DNA of 64,000 nt from contig OX419759.1 of NCBI GenBank assembly GCA_948567375.1, forward strand, positions 41,021,493-41,085,492, written 5' to 3'. Made by a program: the position numbers and the translations under genes. The stretch is from Lunularia cruciata. Its lineage: Eukaryota > Streptophyta > Marchantiopsida > Lunulariales > Lunulariaceae. The stretch's first letter is position 1. Each line of letters begins with the position of its first letter. Below the pieces are notes generated by a model. That model saw only the letters and a program-made list of their open reading frames with translations, did no database searches and had not been told where the DNA came from. Shown here in pieces: positions 12,801 to 24,330 of this stretch.

Positions 12801-14868
12801 AGGAAACCACGACGTGGTAAGTGACCGACAAAACATGTGACCTCTCTAACTAGGGTCCCGGGCACGTTACTTCACGGTGGTTTTGACTGAGTGACGCGTC
12901 TGGAATGTTTGTCGTTAATGAACCTCGTAGAAACTTACGGTATGCACATAGGCCAGTACTGTCTGTCAGATAGTGAGGCTAGCTCAATAAATTTGATGAA
13001 CTCAACGTGACCGACCGACAAAGTCAACTCGAGAACCGTCTCTTTCCAATCTCACAGCAAACCCGCGTGGAACTCGTAACCACCGACGGCGATCAGACCC
13101 ACCGGAATCAGAATACTAGTCGCGAACCTTATCATATGGACGCTGGGGTGGTACGGTTACAACACGGAGATGGAGGTTCGAACCTCCTGTCCCCTTGAAT
13201 GTTATCAAGGTTGGTTTAAGTAAGTGTTTGTGTAAGTTTAAGTGTGCTCTTCTAAATTAAAAAGAAAACAGATACTCATGGTAAACGAAACGATGGAGAA
13301 TTTTCCATCATATCCCAGCTAGAAATTTAAGGTAATATTCTTCTTTCGTTTCTTAAATGAGCTTCACTTCGAATCAAATTATTAAAAAAATTTAAAATCC
13401 AAAAAGATCAAAACAAACTTGACATTTTCTTGTTAGAACTGTGCGCTTAGTATTTCAAATTCAATAGATAATGTATATGAAAAATATATTTAAAAGAATT
13501 CAAGATTTGAAATAAGCAATTATGAAAATGAGAAAGGTACCGTTGTCTTCACTATCCCCACCAGGATTCCGACTAAAAACTTTGTAAAATTATTTTGTGG
13601 GGGGCCACACATTTCGAGATCTATGTTCATAGGGACAAAAGTTGACTAGACTTAGTAACTGGCTATGATGAACGAGTCCTCGGGAGTCCAGACGCCGAAG
13701 AGGAATGTTTGAGATCTTCCAGACTAAGGACGAGGCCATATGCTGTAACCTAACCCAAGTTGGCTATTTTATTAACCCAACAAGTGGGAGACAGAGTACG
13801 GCCAAGGTAGCGTGAATCTGTTCGCTCTGCAGAGCGTCTGCCAAATGGCAGCCCATTTGACTTCCTCGGTGGTACCCGAAGAGAAGCATCCTTACTCGTT
13901 ATATCTTTTGTTGTCGATAATATCATCCCTGGCAAAGTTAAGGGTTCATACTTCCAACGGACTTAACGTCATGCCTTGTAAGTGTAAAGGGCTTTTCTTA
14001 CCGAGTTTAAGAATTGCTTGTTTTGACTACTTCATGTCTAAGTTACCGAGTAGGTGAAAAGTTCCAGGTGATTGATATACTTTAGGTCTAAGTTTGTAGG
14101 TTGTGAGGGAGTGCAAAGTCTTAGTGATTGGTGTAATAGATGATTTATTACTCACTTCACCTTGTCTTCGGGGCATATTCTCGTTTGAGCTTTGGAAGAA
14201 TGAAAAAGTAGCAAGTATTCATTCGAGTATCTCAAGATATGGTCTCTTCAAAAGAATAGACAAAGCGTGAAACGTTGCAAGATCGCGAATTCTTCAGGTA
14301 GAGGAGAATCTCATCCATTTCTGGATGACGGGGATAACAAATCTTACACCACTTTCAACGATATTACTACTTCTATTGACCAGTTTTTTTCTTATGACAC
14401 ATCAGAATTGACCAGCATCTTCAAAATGTTGGTATTGATGGCTAGAACAAACGAAGACTGAGTGTTTTATTATTCCATCTAGTAGCTATAATATACCCCT
14501 TTCCCTACGCGGTTTTATTGACCTGATCGTGGAGGGGAAAATCTTGGCAAGAACACACATGCACGGTTCGTAACAATCATAATGTTTTTGACTCCTCTTG
14601 ACTTTTGGTCATCTTTTCAACTCAATGTACGAGAACTGATCTCTCCGTCTACTTTTATCAAATAGATTTCGTCTTCTTTGGATACTAGTAACTGCGGAAG
14701 TGAGGTCTAGATTTCATTTGCATTATATGTATGTTACTCTTACTATGTTAAAGCTAGAAGTTGTATTGATCTTGGCGAAACAAAAGGAGCAGAAGTATCG
14801 CTGAAAGGTAACCCTGTTTTGTTTTGCAACTAACCACTGTAAGACACATGGAGATTAAACTTGAAACG
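9851..14868. other. Intergenic, no gene supported
   Basis: Mostly AT-rich DNA with no recognisable coding domain. A 103-codon plus-strand frame at 10905-11216 contains two hydrophobic stretches but has no other support. An imperfectly spaced inverted repeat (aagagttaaaa / ttttaactctt, arms 11 bp, loop about 15) lies near 12434-12470. A palindrome gaggttcgaacctc lies at about 13171-13184. Slightly GC-richer islands occur at 12780-13200 and 13640-13870. Confidence 0.5.
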
Positions 14869-14962
14869 CGTCTTTCTTAAGAAAAGGGCGACCGCGTAGA
14901 AAACACGAAGGATGGGAAGACCCCCATCAAGCCGTACAAGGGTTTAAGCCGTCTTTCTTAAG
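14869..14962 (-). mobile_element. Short dispersed element with 13-bp target duplication
   Basis: A 68-nt insert (14882-14949) is bracketed by the perfect direct repeat cgtctttcttaag (14869-14881 and 14950-14962). Read on the minus strand it contains cttgtacggcttgatggggg, tcttcccatcc and tacgcggtcgcccttttc, which matches the family in order. The perfect 13-bp repeat is strong evidence that this sequence was inserted as a unit. Confidence 0.8.
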
Positions 14963-17164
14963 TGGTGTTTAAGTAAGCAAGAATACTGGTTTGAATAGAA
15001 TTTTGTTCTTTTATGCCAGTAATGTGAGCATCATCAGATGGGAGTTCAGAAACCAATAAGTTTATTATTACAGTTCATCAAGTTTATGGCCGAGTTAGAT
15101 GATTCATGTTTGAAATTGGCTACAAATATACTAATAAACTCTTAGTGCTTTCTCCATGTACTGTAGTTTTTTTTTTTTTAATCAACCACCGCCTTGTAGG
15201 CACATTAGGGGTTTAAGATTTAGGGGTTTCAGATTTAAAAGCAACGGATTTCTACGGGCAGTGAACTGACCTCCATAAAAAAAGGTATAATTACCTGTAA
15301 AGGAAAATTTTTTTTAAACGGAATGCTTTTGTAAATTGATCTAATGGTGATGAAAGTGGTTTATGGGGCCTAGGGGCTTCAGTTTACGGGCCAGATCATT
15401 AATGAAATTAGTGAAGTCCCCACAAAAGAGAATTAGGTCATAAGTTGACGAATAGAGATAGAGGTATATCAAAGAGTCATATATTAAGAGTATCAGAAGC
15501 AAAGGTCAGAATTAAAGTTGTGATTGCAAACTATCTCGGAATTTCATATTACAATCCTAAAAGTGATCCAAGAAGTACCATAGGGAGCACCTAGAGATGA
15601 ATAGAAATAAAGAAGACATATTTGAATTCTTCACTCTCTTGTGTGGGTGGTTAGGTGAATTTCTGAAGTTTCAACCATTCATTGAAACCATGCGAGATAA
15701 AACCATTCATTGAAATTGCCATAAGAGAAATTTGCACCACAGTAGATTTTTGCATTTTTGTAGCGAGAATCTGAGAAGAGGGTTGCAACAACAAGAAAAT
15801 TTACAATCGAATCCATGGAGGATTGTCATTCTGAAGTGATTGCAACTGAATCAATGTGCAATCTTAATTCTCTCAATATGGATTCCCTTTCCCCTCGGCC
15901 ATTTTAGCTCCCAATTCTATTTCTGCTTGTTTCATTTTAGCTCTCAATTCTACTCCATTGTAAACACCACCAAGATTCTACGAGCTTTTGAAAATGGATT
16001 CAACATCTTTGTCAATGGAGAACATGGCAAAGGACAAAGGGAGGAAGGGTGAAGAAGATAGATTCCAAATGATTCCTCATTATTATGCACAAATATTGGA
16101 TTTCTTGAATGAAGCATTTCAATCAAATTCATAGTGGCAATTGTCGAAAACAAGTTCAAAGAAGTACATGTTTTAGTTACATGGCCACTTATTAGTGCAA
16201 AATAGGAGAGGATTTCCATCTTTGTTGATAAGTGATAAATTGTAAAGAAATGGTTGTGTTATATGAAGTACTACATGGAAACAAGTGAATGGAAGAACAA
16301 GAGTATAAGGGAAGAGCTCACAAACAAAGAGTATAAATGCAGATGGAGAACAATAGACAAAAAGTTAAATAGTATATATCAATACTTTGGTTGCATGAAT
16401 TTGATGTTTGGAAGTTAGGCAAATATATCTCGTCTTGCACTAGTGAGTATTGATATAGGTGTTGTTGAAAATCATGGTGATAGAGATGAGTTTCATGTGC
16501 ATATTTCTAAGAGAGAAAGGGCCAATGGAACACAAGCAGTGCCTCATGGGAAGAATAGAACAAAATTTCAATCCACAAAAGAAAAACAAATTATGGAGGA
16601 TTTTTTTGAGCATGGATTCAATTCCATTTACTAACCAAATACAAAATGGCTAGATTTTCATGATGGGGTTGAAGAGTAGAGTCGAGAAAATTTAAATTAT
16701 GTTCCAAGAATATCCAAAGATGATATTTATAAGTTTGATTATTACCAGAAAGCTCTAGGTGATAATTATCACAAGAATGTTGAAGAGTCAATACAAAATA
16801 GATCTTCTAGGGGAGTGTAGAAGTGCAAGTATGGGATAGATCTTCATATTACAAGATTCATTATGAGAGTGAACAGATAGGCAATTCATGTCGGGACCAA
16901 CATCTTTGGGAATATAGATGAAAATGAAGCTGCCTTATCTCATTGGAAGTGTGTTCTCAAGGGCTTCCCATAGACACCAAGATCATGGAAAATGAAGCTC
17001 TAGGAAAGAAATTGAGTACACCTAAAGTTTGGGACAAATGTATCTTATAAGAGCTACAAGAATATGGGATTATGGGCATGGCTATAATATCTAGGTGCAT
17101 GGGACCTACAGGAATGGTTACTATGGTAAGTTGCGGAGACAAATCTCGCTTGTGGAACTAAATG
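14963..17164. other. AT-rich, probably decayed repeat
   Basis: The stretch is AT-rich and broken into short frames. Around 16240-16430 a plus-strand frame reads WLCYMKYYMETSEWKNKSIR and continues in a Trp/Lys-rich style that could be a Myb/SANT-like module. Fragments at 16440-16640 read FHVHISKRERANG. I cannot assign either. Both may be remains of a DNA transposon interrupted by the Copia element that follows. Confidence 0.35.
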
Positions 17165-17500
17165 AGATGAGGTGTATAAATTGGTTCTAACAGTCTAGGG
17201 TTTAGTATTGTATCAATAAGGACCACATATTCTAGAATAAGATAAGTGTCTTTAAGTGCAAGTGTAAATATATTTGTAAAGTTGATAGTAATGTGTGACT
17301 TTGACAATTCTTGGATAAACAAAATCCTATGTAATTTGTGGACATAGGCAAACATTGGCCAAACTACATAGAATTGACATAACTCTTATGCATGCTATGT
17401 TTTACCATATTGATAAATGATTTTTTCTCCATAGAATAGTCATATTCATATTACCATTGCTCTCTCAGTTCCAATTTGAATTTTTTTTTCTCCCAACAAC
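17165..17500 (+). repeat. 5' LTR end and primer-binding-site remnant of Copia 1
   Basis: This is non-coding AT-rich DNA directly before the Copia gag. At 17501-17516 ttgtactagagcattg resembles the plant Copia primer-binding site (complementary to initiator tRNA-Met, normally tggtatcagagc) and is followed 20 bases later by the gag start. The LTR should therefore end near 17498. Its 5' end is not certain; tgtataaattgg near 17172 is a candidate. No matching 3' LTR is seen. Confidence 0.5.
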
Positions 17501-17536
17501 TTGTACTAGAGCATTGGTCTTTGGAGAGAGAGTGAA

Positions 17537-20312
17537 ATGATGGTAAAATATGGGAAAGTAAACTTTGACAAGTTCAATGGCAAAGATTTTGGAGTTTTGA
17601 AGATGTATATTGAAGACTAGGTTTATCAAAGGAAGCTACACCTACCTCTTTAGGTAGAAAATCCAGAAAAGATGGAAGAAGTTGAGGAGGAGCTTGTAGA
17701 TCAACAAGCCTTGGTGTGTGGTCAGATTGATGTTGGCAAGAAATGTTGCATATAACATTTTCCACAAGAAGATCACTCATAGGTTGATTAAGGCATTGTC
17801 AAATATGTATGAGAAACCGTCAATCTCAAATAAGGTATCTTGATTTGCCAATTGATGAAAAAAAGATGAAAGAAGGGGCATTAGTTCAAGATCACACAAA
17901 TGATTTCAACTCAATCATTTTAAGATTGGAATCTATGAAGATCAACTTTGATGATGAAGTTCAAGCATTTTTGTTATTATCATAATTACCTAACAACTTG
18001 GGAGTAATAGCGAAAGCATTGAGAAGTTCCTCAACATCAAGTGATCTCAAGTTTGAAAGTATATGAGATGTGATTCTCAATGAAGACATTTGCAGACAAC
18101 ATTCTTTAGAATTGTCAAGTGTGGTGCTATTTGCTTAGAGCAAAGGGGGAAACCCTCAGCAAGGTCAGATTAAGAGAAATGATGGATCAAAATCAAGGAA
18201 GAGAAGTGAGTCTATAGGCTGCAAGGAAGTATGCAAAGTGTTGGAATTACAATAAGCTTGGTCACTTTAGAAATCAATGTAAAAGTCCAAAAAAGGGGGA
18301 AAATTCAGTGAACATTGCAATAGAACAAGAAGATGCACTTTTTTGCTATGTAGAGTGTCCTATAGAATCTTGGGTGATAGATTCTGGTGCATCTTTTCAT
18401 TCTACCCCATGTAAAGAGTTGGTGCACAACTTTGTTTCAAGAAACCTTGGAAAAGTCCACCTTGTGTACAATAAACCCTTTTTTTTCAAAGGATAAGGCA
18501 ATGTGAATTTAAAGACCTCTCAAAGTCAGTATGGACATTGAAAAATGTCAGATATGTCTGTGGACTAAAGAGGAATATGATATCTAAAGGTCAATTGGAT
18601 GAGGACTGATATCAAACATCCTTTGAAAGTGTGCAATGGAAGTTTACTCGAGAAAACTTTATTTTGGCAAGAGGACAAAAGGTTGGAACCCTATATGTTA
18701 CAAGAAACTCAGACAATTTGATGATTTTTGCTGATGTAATTTGTCTTTTGATCATATGGCACCAAAGACTTGGTCACATGAGTGAGAAGTGTATGAAGTA
18801 GTTAGTTGCAAATGATAGGATCTCAAAGTTGAAGACAGTTCAATTTGGCTTTTGTGAACCATGTATCTAGGGAAAGCAAAAGCAAGTTACCTTCATTAAG
18901 GCTACAAGAGCACCAAAAGCAAGAAATTTAGAGTTGATACATACAGATTTGTAGGCTCAACTTCAGTTGAGTCCCTTGGAGGATCTTGCTACTACCTCAC
19001 CTTCACACATGATGCTACTAGGAATGTATGGGTATTTTTTGAAAAATAAATTAGATGTGTTCAATGCTTTTAAGTGATGGAATTCTGAAGTTGAAACTAG
19101 TTTGGTTGAAAATCAAGTGCTTGAAATATGATAATGGTAGAGAGTATAGTAGCAATGAGTTTAGAGTTTATTGTGCAAAGCATGGAATCAGAATAATCAA
19201 AAATGTCCTTGAGACACCACAACAAAATGGCAACTTGAAATCTGATAATGGTGAGAGTATAGTAGCAATGAGTTTAGAGAATATTGTGTAAAGATGGAAT
19301 AAGAACTGTCAAATCTGTCCTTGAGACACCACAAAATAAATGGTATAGCTGAATGCTTGATTAGAACTCTCAATGGGAGAGCAATGCATGAGACTACAAG
19401 CAAGGTTGCCAAAAAAATTTTGGTTACATGCAGTCAGCACAACTACATACCTCATAAATCAAGAGAGATGAGGAGAAATGATCTAGAAAGAAGGTGAATC
19501 TCTTGCACTTGAGAACCTTTGGTTGTGTCTCATATGCAAGGATTCAAGATAGTGATAGGTATAAGCTTGATTCCAAATCAAGAAAGTCTTTCTCCATTGG
19601 ATATGGAACACATGATATAAGTTATCATCTTTGGATGAAGATGATAGAAAAATGCTGAGAATTAGAGATATCATTTTCCATGAGAATATTATGTACAAAG
19701 ATAAGCTTGGATAAGGTTCTAAGGTTACAAAAGAACAAGCAAAGCATCAAGAAAAAGTAATGTTGGAAGAAATTTCAAAGAATGATGTGATGTAGAGAAA
19801 TAAGAGTTTGGTAGAAACCAAAGAGATCATACCAGATCCAATTGTACCTACAACTGATTTGAGGAGATCTACTAGATTGTGAGAACAAGTAGGGAGGTAT
19901 TCCAAATCCATGTATTACTTACTCCTTACAAAAATGGTGAACTTGAGTGCTACTCAAAGGCAAAGGAGTATTCATTGTATTGGGAGCTTGCAATGAAGGA
20001 AGAAATGTCTTAGAAAGGAATGAGACTTGGTCATTGACCGAGCTACTAGAGGGAAAGAAGGCATTGCAAAACAAATGGGTCTATAGAATCAAAGAAAAAC
20101 ATGATGGAAGCAAGAAATACAAGGCCAAACTTGTGGCAAAAGGTTTTCAATAGACCAAAGGTATATACTACAATGAGATTTTCTCTCCTATAGTTAAGAT
20201 GACTACCATCGAATTGTTCTTGGGTCTTGTGACTGTAGAGGATTGCATCTAGAGTAGCTTGATGTAAAAAAAAATATTTCTTCATGGAGATCTTGACAAG
20301 GATGTCATCCTT
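17537..20312 (+). pseudogene. Copia 1 gag-pol remnant, 3'-truncated
   Basis: Domains appear in Ty1/Copia order across many stops and frameshifts. Gag starts at 17537 (VNFDKFNGKDFGVLKMYIED). A zinc knuckle lies near 18235-18288 (CWNYNKLGHFRNQC, with the second Cys changed to Tyr). The protease active site is WVIDSGASFHST at about 18370. The gag-pre-integrase module reads HQRLGHMSEKCMK near 18760. The integrase core reads KYDNGREYSSNEF and later ETPQQNG near 19130-19230. The N-terminal reverse transcriptase has NKWVYRIKEKHDGSKKYKAK near 20070-20130 and ends with LDVK..FLHGDLDKDV at about 20312. The rest of reverse transcriptase, RNase H and the 3' LTR are missing. The element is dead. Confidence 0.9.
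19120..19345 (+). repeat. 114-bp tandem duplication inside Copia 1 integrase
   Basis: The segment from cttgaaatatgataatgg (19120) to the acaccacaacaaaatgg part begins again at 19234 with the same order of motifs (gataatggt, gagtatagtagcaatgagtt, ccttgagacaccacaa). The period is 114 bp, exactly 38 codons, so the second Asp region of the integrase core is repeated in frame. The copies differ at several positions. Confidence 0.85.
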
Positions 20313-22074
20313 ATGACCCTCTCCCTTGGCATCCTCATGCTCCTAACATCATGGACAAAGTCTTCCTCCTCCTCACCCATATTGACATATATCACCTTGT
20401 CCTCACATATAAACCTTCTTTCCATGAACAAATGAATGAGGAATTGTCCTAAAAATGTCACCTCAAAGTAGAACCCATTTGGATGGTGAAGCTACCTATA
20501 TATAGCAACCAATTATTGCTCAATAACCTATATGATCATCTCTGCCTAATCATAATCCTCCAATGTAGATCTAGCCGTCTTGGTCTTCATTGCCAAGATG
20601 ATGTTCCTATGTACACCACCTTCGGCCACCTTGAAGGAATGAGAAGGTAACAAATCATCTAGAAAAAGGATCTAAAGGCAAGATATGCACATTTTCATGC
20701 CAAATACCCCCTTGTGGTATGATCTCTGCTTGGGAACCAATCCTCTACCAAATTTTGAGGCATATGTAGTAAATTGATATCTGAACTAATAATATGCATC
20801 CTAGAAGAAAAAAACAAAGATAATGAAACATTAGATTAAGCATCAAGCAATTGGAAAATACACATGTAACCAGAAAAGCCCACAACCTATGCATATCATA
20901 CATTCAAGGGTTTGCATAGTATGCATGGGTGGTTTAGGGCTTATATGGATTGCATGTTAAGTTTAGGGCTAGCCTAGTTTGACCTTGTTCTCCAACAATA
21001 CCTGGTGAACATGTAACAAAGCAGCCGGACAACATAACACCTAAAACCTCCTACATAGAAAGCATTACCAATAAGAATTGTTGCCACAAGGTGTCTTTTA
21101 GATCCTTGTCCTATATCCTCTCATGAGGGACATAGGTACTTACTTCACTATCTTTGACCTACACACTTTGGACCATTGTCAAGCTGAGAGCTTTAATGTG
21201 TGCATTGGTGCATCTTGGTTATCCAAATCCTACTTTGGATGGAATGTGTTTAGTAATTTGGCTCATATGTTTCTATAGTAGGGATGTTTGGCTTCTTTGT
21301 AGTGATTTTTCTTACTTTAACTAGTGAAAACATTCAGAAAACTTACAATCATATGAAGATTTCATGTGGAGGAGTTTGGAGAGTTAAAATAACTTGAATA
21401 TGATGCCAAGAATTGTAGAGTAGTTGGACTATAAGTGTTGATAATTTTTCTCCAAAACTTGCAATTTTTCATCCAATTTGGTGATAAATTTGGAATTTAT
21501 CACCCAATTTCTACAAAATTTTACTTAAGACAAAAAATGTCTTATATGAGGTTAGGGCTATTGAATCTTGATGGTGATTTTGAGTCCATTTGCATCCATA
21601 TTGATCTCCAAAATGTTGATTACCAAAGATATGATTTGGTGCTTTGGTGCTAGCATCACTTTATGAAGGTAATGGAATCCAAAATATTGTGAAATTCTAT
21701 GAAGAAGAGACCCTCTTGAGTTTCCTTCCATGTGATCTTCTTCCACAACCTTATCAAAAAAAGACATTGCGATCACCACCTCTTGTAAAAATCTCTATAA
21801 CTTCTATAAATTCTTCTCGCATATTCACTCTCCAAGGTGAGCCTTCTCTTACTTTCAAATCAGTCTTTGATTTTTGTTGTTGTTGTTTGGTAATCCTTCC
21901 CTTACTCCCAAATCACTTACTATCTTTCTTTTTTCTAATCTCTTCTTCTTCATGTCTTTCTTCTCTCATTCTCTCCCTTCTTATTTAAATCCTTCCCACT
22001 TTCTCATTCTTTTGTCTTTTCCATAACCTCCTCCTCTCTCTCTCTCTCTTTTCTACATTTCCTTTCTACCTTTG

Positions 22075-22105
<31 letters not shown>

Positions 22106-22949
22106 ACCTCCACTATGCTCTTCTGGTGCTACCCAAATATCTATACGTTCAAACATGATCTTTCCTCCAAACAAGCTATTCAAGACATGAAGAACTTTAG
22201 CTCTCAAAGCTTGAATATCAACTCTCTTGAATTCAAATGATCCATATAGCCAAAATATCTTTTACAAATCCCAATCCAAATGACTGATATTACATTAGGA
22301 AAGCTTCCACAAGTATTCATACTCAAATGAAATGAGTCTTTGTAGAATTGGAGACACCTTTCCAGAAGTCCAAAGATGTATCCACTAAAATTGGTCCAAA
22401 TGGTTAAGAGTTATCATTTGTACTTTCTTTTTGAACTAAAATACATATTTGCGTATCTATTCACTTTGATTTTCACCATTTGAGATATCATATCTGGCAC
22501 ACTGAAACACATTTATATATCTCATGAGATTCAAAAGAAATTTTGGTGTGACATCCACATGCAGAAAAAATAAAATATCCATTAGATATTAGCACATGTT
22601 GCATACTCCTTGATTTTCAGATTATATTAGCACATATTTCATATTCCTTGATTTTCAAAAATTTATATATGATACATCCCACTCAATAGACACTAAGATC
22701 ACTCTATAAAATAGAATCACTTTGAATAAAATAAATAGAACTAAAGAGTGATTAAAATCAATGCATCATGAATCATTAAAAGAATGTGTGTGTATGCTCA
22801 TATGTCAATCATGGATGCTCGTACCTCATGCACTCGTGAACTTTCAAGAAACATCAAAAAATCATCAAAAAACTCAATTTTGAATGTAGCAGCTTGCTTT
22901 ATTACTATACATTACAATGCATATATGTAAATATTTATTTATTAAAAGT
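20313..22949. other. AT-rich repeat-like DNA, unassigned
   Basis: No gene is supported. The Copia 1 similarity stops abruptly at about 20312. The following DNA includes a minus-strand stretch near 20600 (KVAEGGVHRNIILAMKTKTA) that reads like coding sequence but that I cannot identify. The region 21880-22110 is T/CT-rich. The right part probably belongs to the 3' flank of the Harbinger element. Confidence 0.4.
22032..22102. repeat. (CT)n microsatellite, two blocks
   Basis: Two CT dinucleotide runs lie at about 22033-22049 and 22075-22101, separated by about 25 bases. They sit inside a longer pyrimidine-rich stretch (21880-22110). Confidence 0.9.
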
Positions 22950-24330
22950 CTTGGATTCAACAAACTGCTTTGTTGGCAGTGGAATACAAGACAATGGGGC
23001 AAAACATAATTTCTAGTCTCTTTTTGGTATTCGATACAAGGCTTAACAACACCTCCAATGTTTGAATCTAAGTACTCTACAACATTTTCATCTCCATCTA
23101 CTCATGTATATGACTTGTTGATAAGGAAATTGTGGAAAAGTATGCAAATGGTAACCCAATTCAACAAAACATATGAATTTCTAGAGATGTTATTCATTGT
23201 ACTCTAATTTCTCTCAATAAATGCCATCTTGTAGTGTTCATTGAGTACAAGCTACACAGTTGAAATTATCCTTCTCCTGGGAGTGTGCTTGTTTAAAAGA
23301 TGGAACAAGATGACACATTGGCACATTGTCAAATTATCCAAATCTCCCAATAAATATTTTTGTTGTTCAAACAAAGTATATTCTCTACTCTTATTTAAAT
23401 CACTCCAAATTGGAGACCTTGCAAGCAAGCCATACCATGGCATGATCTTAAGATCCACTATACAAAAAAAACATCAACAAGTCTCATCATATATGTGGAA
23501 GAAAAACTAGGATTAGAAGCTGAACCCTAAAGGGAGATCTAAAATTAAATAGCAAAAAAACTCTAGAATCAAGTAAAACTTAACAAATCAAAACAAGTTG
23601 CACCTTACCTCTAGCAAAATGTATTATCCTACTCCATATCATCAAATACCACTTGTCCATTTATGGAATAAAACCCCTTCTTGCTGAAATGAATTTTGCC
23701 ACTGATGGTAGGTTTCTATGCTAAAGGGAATAGTGTACCATCTATTAATGCTATGCAACCCTATAACCATTTTTGTGCAAAAACTTAAGCATATTTCTTC
23801 CTCTCTCCTTACTATATGGCCACTTCATCTCCTTACCAAGGAGTGAGATAATTGCTATCATGACTTAATATATGGATCTCATAGTCAAGCCTTGCACTCG
23901 TGCCCCAAAGGTTGATCCCTTTTAGCTATAGATGCAACATTCTTGTGGTACCCAAACCTATCTAGAGCTAACTTAACTTGGATGTAGACAGGGGTTTGGT
24001 TTCTCTTGGAAGAATTCTTAAACACACAATGATCCTTTATTGCACCCATATCATCCAGCTTGAAATGAAAAAAACATCCATCCTAGTTAATTGTCTAAAT
24101 GAAACTGTATCTAATCTTGAAAGAAGTTCAAGACAAACGTAGAACTCTGAGCATATTGGGTTCTATATTGCAAATACCGAGTGGTGTGTGTCGAGTTCTA
24201 CCAACTAAACAACAAATCTATTGTATATCTTCCTTGTTTTCTTCACTCCACATGTCATCCACAGCCTCAATATTCCATTCATCAAGGTCACTCCTTGTCT
24301 GATTTGTTATTCCAGAAATGAATTTCATGA
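22950..24330 (-). pseudogene. PIF/Harbinger (HARBI1-like) transposase remnant with one intron
   Basis: On the minus strand the DDE transposase of the PIF/Harbinger superfamily can be followed through several frames. An N-terminal part near 24050-24000 reads HFKLDDMGAIKDHCVFKNSS and then QTPVYIQVKLALDRFGYHKN. The first catalytic region reads IALIDGTLFPLA near 23760-23740 (Asp of the DDE triad), followed by SGKIHFSKKGFYSINGQVVF. An intron at 23458-23608 keeps canonical ends (AG|GTAAGG and TATAG|). Exon 2 continues with WSDLNKSREYTLFEQQKYLL and GD near 23400-23330 (second Asp). The C-terminal helix region reads LLNWVTICILFHNFL near 23140. Stops and frameshifts make it non-functional. Terminal inverted repeats were not found by eye. 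Confidence 0.82.

Noticed and set aside
13140-13195. tRNA-like ggaggttcgaacctcc near a gggg/cccc pair
   Set aside because: The loop would have six bases instead of seven and the D and anticodon arms cannot be drawn. It is better seen as a simple palindrome.
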